Shown piece by piece: positions 19,540 to 24,534 of a stretch of 24,534 nucleotides of DNA (positions are counted from its first letter, which is position 1; each line of letters opens with the position of its first letter). Under the pieces are notes generated by a model, which had not been told where the DNA came from, searched no databases, and saw nothing but the letters and a program-made list of their open reading frames with translations. Origin of the DNA: Ophiothrix spiculata (lineage: Eukaryota; Echinodermata; Ophiuroidea; Amphilepidida; Ophiotrichidae); assembly GCA_000969725.1 (NCBI GenBank), contig JXSR01S035421.1. One strand, 5' to 3'. Position numbers and translations under genes: made by a program.

Positions 19540-20010
19540 TAATTGAATACGCCAGAATAAGAACATCCCAACTCCATGAGCTGCCTTCTGTTAAGTTATG
19601 TAAAATATAAATGCATATAAATCTCTGAAAATGCTTTCAAATCACTAGAAAGCATTTCCATGTCTTTACCCCAATCATAGTGTCACATTTAACCTTCTAG
19701 TTGACTTTGTTAGACATTATTAGATAATTTTCCTAGCATATAGTTGCAGAGGGGAGCTCGTGGAGTTGGGATGTTCTTGTAATGACTGTTTAAATATAGC
19801 AACAATGTACTATAACAATTATCTAACAATGTCTAAACAAGTCAACTACACGGTCAAATGTGACAATATGATTATGATATTAACATGGAATGCTATTTTA
19901 GTGATGTGGAAGCATTTTCAGAAATGTGTATGCATTTATATTTAATAAATATAATTTACAGAAGGGAGCTATTTGAGTTGGGATGTTCTTATTCTGGCGT
20001 ATTCAATTGG
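19540..20010. mobile_element. Foldback MITE of about 470 bp
   Basis: The ends AATTGAATACGCCAGAATAA and GAACATCCCAACTC (19541-19574) recur as inverse at 19977-20010. Arms extend to about 190 bases, with pairs such as AAATGCAT and TGTCTAA...GTCAACTA against TAGTTGAC...TTAGACA near 19697 and 19840. No coding. The plus frame 19760-19945 is arm sequence. Confidence 0.85.
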
Positions 20011-20482
20011 TAGTATTAGTAATTTATCTTTTGTTTAATTACAACTTTCTACCGGAAGAGTGATTCATGGTCGTCCTGTCAGCTGTGTCATTCAACCTAC
20101 AAGTGCGTATAGTGACAACTAATACTGATAAACAAAGGGTCATTACAATTCACGTTAGATAACACTCGCTGCTTTACATAGCCTGGTAACAATGTAATGT
20201 AGCCGGGTAACATCTGCTTATCAACATTAACAAAACTTACGGACAGGCCTACTTTTTATGCGATAAAAAACACATGGTACAACTTGTCTATGGTATCATA
20301 TTTATTTGCATGACGGATAAACTTGTTTTTGCCTTAAAGTTAAACGGCGCAAAACTTTTTGAGTCTTATGAAATTGTAGCAATTAAATGATCATAATTAT
20401 ATTCTATACGTTACTTGGAAAAGGGTTCATTTACATGTCGTCCTTTGTAATTATTTGCGAATAAAATCAGGCAATATTTACT
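20011..20482. other. Nothing certain; possible upstream region
   Basis: Contains a small imperfect direct repeat (TAGCCTGGTAAC and TAGCCGGGTAAC, 20180-20211). No TATA box or other promoter element can be fixed with confidence ahead of the ATG at 20483. Confidence 0.3.
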
Positions 20483-20537
20483 ATGGCCTCCATTAAAATA
20501 ATTCGGCGGCTGAATTCTCCGGCTTCCCTGTTTTACG
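20483..20537 (+). CDS. Putative first exon, mitochondrial-type presequence
   Basis: ATGGCC in good context opens 18 codons, MASIKIIRRLNSPASLFY, plus one base, and stops at a near-consensus donor (TTACG, then GTAAGTG). The peptide has three basic residues, no acidic residue and an amphipathic, Ser/Leu-rich pattern, as in matrix-targeting presequences. Local GC content is higher than in the flanks. The rest of the gene must lie downstream, beyond or within the minus-strand LRAT-like gene; no second exon was found in the window. A chance ATG and donor is the alternative. Confidence 0.35.
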
Positions 20538-21120
20538 GTAAGTGTTAAGTACAGTCTGGCGTAAGTCAGCCACTTTGACTAAGGTAAGGTAATGTAGGTG
20601 TAATAAGTTACTTCAGTCGTAGACATCACGATACAGGTCATACCTTGAGAACCCGGGGGGGGGGGGTACTCAATTTTGTTTTTTGCGGGAAAAATGAAAT
20701 TGTTCAGATAAGCTTAATGGCCAGTTTTTCTGCGTACGACAATATGGATGATAAAAAATTGATATTTCGTAACTTTTTGGTGTGAACCATTGTAAGAACT
20801 TTAAAAACGGTTGAAAATGGTGAACTAATAAGTATTAAATAATTTACAACACTTTAAACACTTGTTACAGTTCCATTGCTAATAAACAGCCATTTTACAT
20901 TTAAACGTACATTTTTACGAACATTAATTTATTTTACTTGCACAGTTTTTTTCGACAAATGAGATTTCATGTCGAAATGTCGAGATATGCTTTATGTCGA
21001 CAGAAACCTTAGTATCCAGTAAAGTCAAGTACATTTCTTTCCACACGTTTCACGAAATCAACGCTTTGATCTTTTAAGACAATTATATTCCTCTTGGATC
21101 AATTCCTTAATTCAGCGTTA
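20538..21120. other. Anonymous, with G12 tract
   Basis: A G12 run at 20655-20666 inside CCCGGGG...GGTACTC marks the edge of a likely interspersed repeat. The sequence after it shows no exon. Confidence 0.4.
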
Positions 21121-21172
21121 TCTGAAAAGCAACAGTTTTGTCCAATTTCACTACCACAACTTGAACCGATAA
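21121..21172 (-). pseudogene. Duplicated C-terminal fragment of the LRAT-like gene
   Basis: In one minus-strand frame this DNA reads FVIGSSCGSEIGQNCCFSD. The LRAT-like gene at 21625-21676 reads FIGTSCGEATGQKCCSSD. Twelve of 17 aligned residues agree, and the nucleotides align without gaps (shared AACTTG-ACCGATAA and AGCAACA-TTTTG). Similarity starts and ends abruptly and no acceptor sits at the boundary, so it is best read as a decayed partial duplicate about 450 bases downstream of the parent's 3' end. An unused alternative exon is less likely. Confidence 0.55.
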
Positions 21173-21524
21173 CAAAAGCCGCAGAATATCTTTCACATTT
21201 TCAAAAATGCTCGCTGTGATATCAAAAAGAATAATTATTATACCCAAATGAATATTTGTCCCGACTATGTACATGATCAAAATTATCTTCACCATGCAGT
21301 CGTTAAAAAGCAGTTTTGCCTTCAATCATATGATATATGCCGAGGATTTGTGACACTATTTTATCTTAATGATCACAAGGACACAAGATTGGTATAGGGT
21401 CCGATATCATTTAACTGTACCCACGGTCATTAGGCTCAGCATTGTATTTTGCATCAGATCAATTGTTAGATGCCCCTTTTAAACGGGATTATTTCTGAGA
21501 TAACATTTTAATTATCAATGTTTA
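21173..21524. other. 3' flank of the LRAT-like gene
   Basis: Lies just downstream of the TAG stop at 21525-21527 on the minus strand. No canonical AATAAA was found close to the stop, so the transcript end is not fixed. The 72-codon minus frame 21107-21325 overlaps the duplicated fragment in a different frame and is not a gene. Confidence 0.4.
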
Positions 21525-23054
21525 CTACATACGTGAAGTTGTCTCTGCCGCGGGATTTGTGCTGAGATCAGGTTCGTTTTGTGATTGGGCTTCATTGCCA
21601 GCTGTATCTCCTGCTTCTTCGTCATCCGAAGAGCAACACTTTTGCCCGGTAGCTTCACCGCAACTTGTACCGATAAATCTACCAATTATACCGCCTGTCA
21701 TAACCCCTATAAAACCGAGACAAACATCAAATGCGCCAACGCTAAGTGGAGATCGACTTTCAGGGTCCCACATGTTAAAGACATATCCAACCACGCCCCC
21801 TATGCCGCCGCTAACGATGCCCGTTACAATTACGATGAACCATGCATAGTTTGAATAGCATTTAGGGCCAAAGAATATTCCCATTCCACCTGCACAAATA
21901 CCTCCCAATATCCCAATAACGGCACCAATAGCTACACCAAATGCGATGGCATTGACATCAATTTCACTTAACGCAAAACCAATGACACCACCAATCGCAC
22001 CACCGACACAACCGATAAAGCCTCCTGATATGATACCAATCATGATCCCTACAAATAGGTAGAGGCAATTATTTTTCCCAGATCTTTGGTTTTGCCCAAA
22101 GCATTTTTCATCTGCCAAAGCTTGAGATATATAGAGTATATACCCACTCGTTACACCTATAACAACACCGGTCAATAAGCCCAATATAACTCCAAACACT
22201 GCAGAAGCAATTACAGTACCTTTGTTAAGACATATGATTGCTTTGAAGGCGTAATAAAGACATTCACTGAAAAAATCAAACACTGTAGAGAATAAGAAAG
22301 AAATAAGGATAACAAAAAAGGCTTCACATATCCTCGTGGTGCAATCTTGATATGTTGGTCCAGGGTTTTGTCTATCACGGTACATTGAGAATAAATCCCA
22401 AGGTACCAAAACTACTACCTCTACAAATATCAAAATTGAGACACCGATTCCTAGGGACGCCCAAAAACCAACTTTTGACTCTGTACCTACTTCAACCGCT
22501 TCACTAGCAAAAGCTGCAATCAAAAATATTATAAATTTAAGGACTGACCTAGCACTAGCTTGAACAAAAACATAACCAATCTTTTTTTTCAACCATTGCA
22601 CCTGGCTTGACTGTGCTCGACCAGTTTTACAGTAATTTGCGAAAGTTGAGCAATTGTCATTAAAGAGATCATACACTTTTGTTGTGTTGAGCCTTGACCT
22701 TGCACGTGCATTAACAATATCTTCATGTGCTTTGTTATTTTCATCTAAAACATTTGGAGGATAGTCTATACGATACATGTGATCATTGTCCAAGTCGCTG
22801 ATTGTTTCCTGCTTTTCAAATATCCCCAGTTCATTAGTGTCATCATGGTCATCAGTTGTCGTCCAGGAAATTGTAGTGATTCCGTTTCCATCAACCTTTG
22901 TCACGATGGCTTCGTGTAAGTAACTTAACCATCTCTGCCAAACATTCATCACATGTGAACAAGGTTTGTCGCTCTGCGTCTCTTGCCATCTATAAAATTG
23001 GTCAAATTCGCAGATATATTGATCGTCACATGGCTGAGCGCTTAGTACATGCAT
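21525..23054 (-). CDS. LRAT-like domain with glycine-zipper membrane region
   Basis: A 509-codon open frame. Residues about 44-160 resemble the LRAT/H-rev107 (NlpC/P60) fold: His47 in YLHEAIVTKVDG, the helix VNARARSRLNTTKVYDLF, then the catalytic-type NC in FNDNCSTFANYCKTG (Cys135). The second conserved histidine of the family (IHYT) reads ISWT (Ser63), so classical acyltransferase chemistry may be weakened. Residues 165-461 hold about eight hydrophobic segments. From 287 on these carry GxxxG/GGxxG repeats (GFIGCVGGAIGGVIG, GIVSGGIGGVVG), a glycine-zipper pattern that allows tight helix packing. The tail 462-509 is acidic and cysteine-containing. Residues 1 to about 43 run antisense through a LINE fragment, so the start at 23054 is doubtful and a true first exon may lie upstream. 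The rest is uninterrupted and reads as functional. Confidence 0.7.
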   Translation of the reverse strand: MHVLSAQPCDDQYICEFDQFYRWQETQSDKPCSHVMNVWQRWLSYLHEAIVTKVDGNGITTISWTTTDDHDDTNELGIFEKQETISDLDNDHMYRIDYPPNVLDENNKAHEDIVNARARSRLNTTKVYDLFNDNCSTFANYCKTGRAQSSQVQWLKKKIGYVFVQASARSVLKFIIFLIAAFASEAVEVGTESKVGFWASLGIGVSILIFVEVVVLVPWDLFSMYRDRQNPGPTYQDCTTRICEAFFVILISFLFSTVFDFFSECLYYAFKAIICLNKGTVIASAVFGVILGLLTGVVIGVTSGYILYISQALADEKCFGQNQRSGKNNCLYLFVGIMIGIISGGFIGCVGGAIGGVIGFALSEIDVNAIAFGVAIGAVIGILGGICAGGMGIFFGPKCYSNYAWFIVIVTGIVSGGIGGVVGYVFNMWDPESRSPLSVGAFDVCLGFIGVMTGGIIGRFIGTSCGEATGQKCCSSDDEEAGDTAGNEAQSQNEPDLSTNPAAETTSRM

Positions 23055-23078
23055 TTGTTACATCTAGAATTGATGCTA

Positions 23079-23347
23079 ACATTACATGTTCCTTGCCTTA
23101 AACTTTTGTACCACTTATTTTGACATATCACTGGTAATAAATCATCCAATATTTAGCCCACCCACTACTATGTGGTCTACTTTGTGGGTTGTTAAGGACA
23201 CAATGATACCCTCAAGGCATATTCCTGTCCTTCAAGGCATGAAAAATGGCAACTTAGTGGGTTGTGGACTAAATATTCGATTGAATTATTACCGGCGAAA
23301 TGTCAAAATCAACGGAACAAAAGTTTAAGGCAAATAACGTGTAATGA
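23079..23347. mobile_element. MITE (269 bp) inserted in the LINE
   Basis: The left end CATTACATGTTCCTTGCCTT and the inverse of the right end, CATTACACGTTATTTGCCTT, form terminal repeats that continue with AAACTTTTGT. Weaker pairing runs on through GATTTTGACAT and AATATTTAG, for arms near 100 bases. It is flanked by TA on both sides (23077-23078 and 23348-23349); removing one copy restores the reading frame into NSLLYGLP. This fits a mariner-type non-autonomous element, although a TAAC duplication is also possible. It is younger than the LINE. Confidence 0.85.
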
Positions 23348-24070
23348 TAACAGCCTCTTATATGGTCTTCCGTGTTCGCTTATTGCAAAGCTCCAACGTA
23401 TTCAGAACAGTGCAGTGCGTCTTGTGTTGGGTTTACGAGGCAAACAAGTCAGCATCAGTGAACTACGTCACGATGAACTTCATTGGCTTCCGGTGAAAGA
23501 TCGTATTATCTTCAAGATTCTTCTTATCACCTATAAAGCACTCAACGGACTTGCACCACCATACATCAGAGACCTCCTCAATCTGTATACACCTAGTCGT
23601 ACATTACGTTCTTCTGCACTTTCTCTACTTTCAATTCCACGCAAGGTTTCAACTGCGACATATGGCGAGCGTTCCTTCTCGGTATCAGCACCCAAACTGT
23701 GGAATGGACTGCCGCAACATATCAAGAATGCCAAGTCAGTTGCTGTTTTTAAGAAACTGTTGAAAACACATTTGTTTAATAATTCTGCTGCTTAATGTTT
23801 TATTTTTGTACTGCAGCATGGGATCAATGTGATCTTCCTTTTGTTTGTTTTTGCGCGTATGTTTCCTGTGCTCACTGTTTATCTCATGCTTCAGTTTCCA
23901 TTTTTCATCATTCATCTGCTTTGTATTTTTAAGGTGTATTTTATCTGTTTCAAGGCTTTTGAATTGTTGTATTTAATGTATTTTTATCATGTTTATCAGC
24001 TTTTAATCTTTTTATGCTTGTTTATTATGTATATCTTTTGTAAAGCGCCTAGAGGCCCCTGGGCATTTCT

Positions 24071-24110
24071 GCGCTCAAAAAGCGCCATTTTATTATTATT
24101 ATTATTATTA
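24071..24110 (+). repeat. LINE 3' hairpin and (TTA)n tail
   Basis: GCGCT and AGCGC pair around CAAAA, then CATTT leads into about seven TTA/TAT units. In CR1/L2-type LINEs the terminal hairpin and microsatellite are what the reverse transcriptase recognises on its own RNA. Confidence 0.75.
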
Positions 24111-24167
24111 AACAACGTGATGACCGCGCTTCAATTTATCCTTAAAGTTAGTGCGATTGATTTTGGT

Positions 24168-24173
24168 TTTATT
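24168..24173 (-). promoter_or_regulatory. Poly(A) signal after exon 24196-24418
   Basis: AATAAA on the minus strand, 23 bases beyond the TAA stop at 24196-24198. It supports a genuine transcript end and suggests that the LINE tail at 24110 landed just downstream of the gene. Confidence 0.45.
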
Positions 24174-24195
24174 GAATGCTATTTGATACGGTGTT

Positions 24196-24418
24196 TTAAT
24201 AGTAGCTGATATGATTCTCCGTGAATACATCCGTATCAGCAGAGGAATCTGGCATATCGACAGCAGACGTTCCTGTGTTTATATAGTTAGTCTTAAGCCA
24301 TTCCACCTCACAGTTATTGCAGCACTTTCCAATGACAGTTGGTATCTCATCATCATTATAAAGATAATAATCCCTCAAGTTCTGCTTGTCGCCGTTGACA
24401 GGCTCATTCCAGTGGAAA
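24196..24418 (-). CDS. Terminal exon, possibly FN3-like, unknown protein
   Basis: The exon follows a usable acceptor (gattttttcttgaaataaaaaaagttcag) and takes two bases from an upstream exon outside the window. It encodes 73 residues to a TAA stop. The start FHWNEPVNGDKQNLRDYYLY has the W-x-x-P ... Y-x-x-Y pattern of the first half of an FN3 domain. CNNCEVEWLKTN then resembles CSCHYDFRKGE in the candidate exon at 13246-13289. The end is acidic and Ser/Thr-rich with a YY C-terminus and no membrane segment. If FN3-like, the domain is cut short, so this may be a secreted or decayed family member. Exon status is supported by acceptor, composition and the nearby poly(A) signal; domain identity is tentative. 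Confidence 0.45.
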
Positions 24419-24534
24419 CTGAACTTTTTTTATTTCAAGAAAAAATCAGCTTTTTTATTCGACCACATAAGCAAGTTTTTCAGTCATACATTTGTTACTT
24501 GGTACGTAAGAAGTATTTTCCAATCAGAAATTGT

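Larger units (their letters stand above)
22920..24110 (+). mobile_element. 5'-truncated CR1/L2-type LINE, 3' end
   Basis: Plus-strand translation gives SHVNKVCRSAS, then YKIGQIRRYI, ERLVHAFVTSRID, NSLLYGLP, KLQRIQNSAVRLVLG, LHWLPVKDRIIFKILL and APKLWNGLPQHIKNA. This is the region after the catalytic core of CR1/L2-clade reverse transcriptases through to the protein C-terminus (stop 23793-23795). A 3' UTR follows with the hairpin GCGCTCAAAAAGCGC (24071-24085) and a (TTA)n tail (24090-24110), both typical of these LINEs. The 5' edge lies somewhere between 22916 and 22949. A MITE splits the frame at 23079-23347. The LINE sits antisense over the 5' end of the LRAT-like frame. Confidence 0.85.

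Noticed and set aside
21559-21854. Plus-strand frames opposite the LRAT-like gene
   Set aside because: They are antisense shadows of glycine-rich codons with no domain of their own.
23531-23763. Other frames inside the LINE fragment (minus 23531-23734, plus 23551-23763)
   Set aside because: The reverse transcriptase frame 23262-23795 is unmistakable, so these are shadows.

Overview
The window reads as AT-rich, intron-containing animal nuclear DNA. Coding signal is sparse and split by splice sites. Non-coding space is packed with inverted-repeat (MITE-like) elements, a tRNA-derived SINE, a 5'-truncated CR1/L2-type LINE and a candidate Penelope-like fragment. The LINE type, SINE and repeat density suggest an invertebrate, perhaps a marine deuterostome such as a hemichordate, echinoderm or amphioxus. 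That placement is an inference from style, not from any marker gene. A 220-base assembly gap lies at 10960-11179.

Region 1 (1-3.4 kb): a possible plus-strand first coding exon (267-306) with a perfect splice donor, weak Ig-like exon remnants near 1.7-1.8 kb, locally duplicated non-coding sequence and a 200-bp foldback MITE (3161-3361).

Region 2 (3.4-9.2 kb): the best multi-exon reconstruction, on the minus strand. Three exons (6712-6892, 4213-4277, 3482-3834) join in phase. They give a single-pass membrane protein end: N-glycosylation sequon, one transmembrane helix, basic stop-transfer stretch and a cytoplasmic tail with five YxxI motifs, the last two in ITAM-like spacing, followed by poly(A) signals. 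Its introns hold two long foldback elements and a dispersed repeat. Just upstream, exon 8996-9128 looks like the last exon of a paralogue, because it starts with the same YDTN segment in the same phase.

Region 3 (9.2-18.7 kb): mobile and repeat DNA. It holds a 520-bp inverted repeat bounded by a 15-bp direct repeat and containing a hammerhead-ribozyme-like core, a hAT-like MITE, candidate FN3-like exons (13246-13289, 12526-12847), a palindromic satellite (14699-14849), a repeated 22-bp motif cluster (16657-17466) and a 690-bp foldback whose relative sits at 7992-8470.

Region 4 (18.7-24.5 kb): a tRNA SINE, a foldback element, a possible mitochondrial-presequence first exon (20483-20537), then an intact minus-strand reading frame (about 21525-22920) for an LRAT-like domain joined to a glycine-zipper multi-pass membrane region. 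The 5' end of this frame runs antisense into the truncated LINE (about 22920-24110), which was itself split by a 269-bp MITE. A further minus-strand terminal exon (24196-24418), possibly FN3-like, closes the window.

The minus-strand receptor-tail exons and FN3-like exons may belong to one locally duplicated receptor family. The LRAT-like gene is independent of it.
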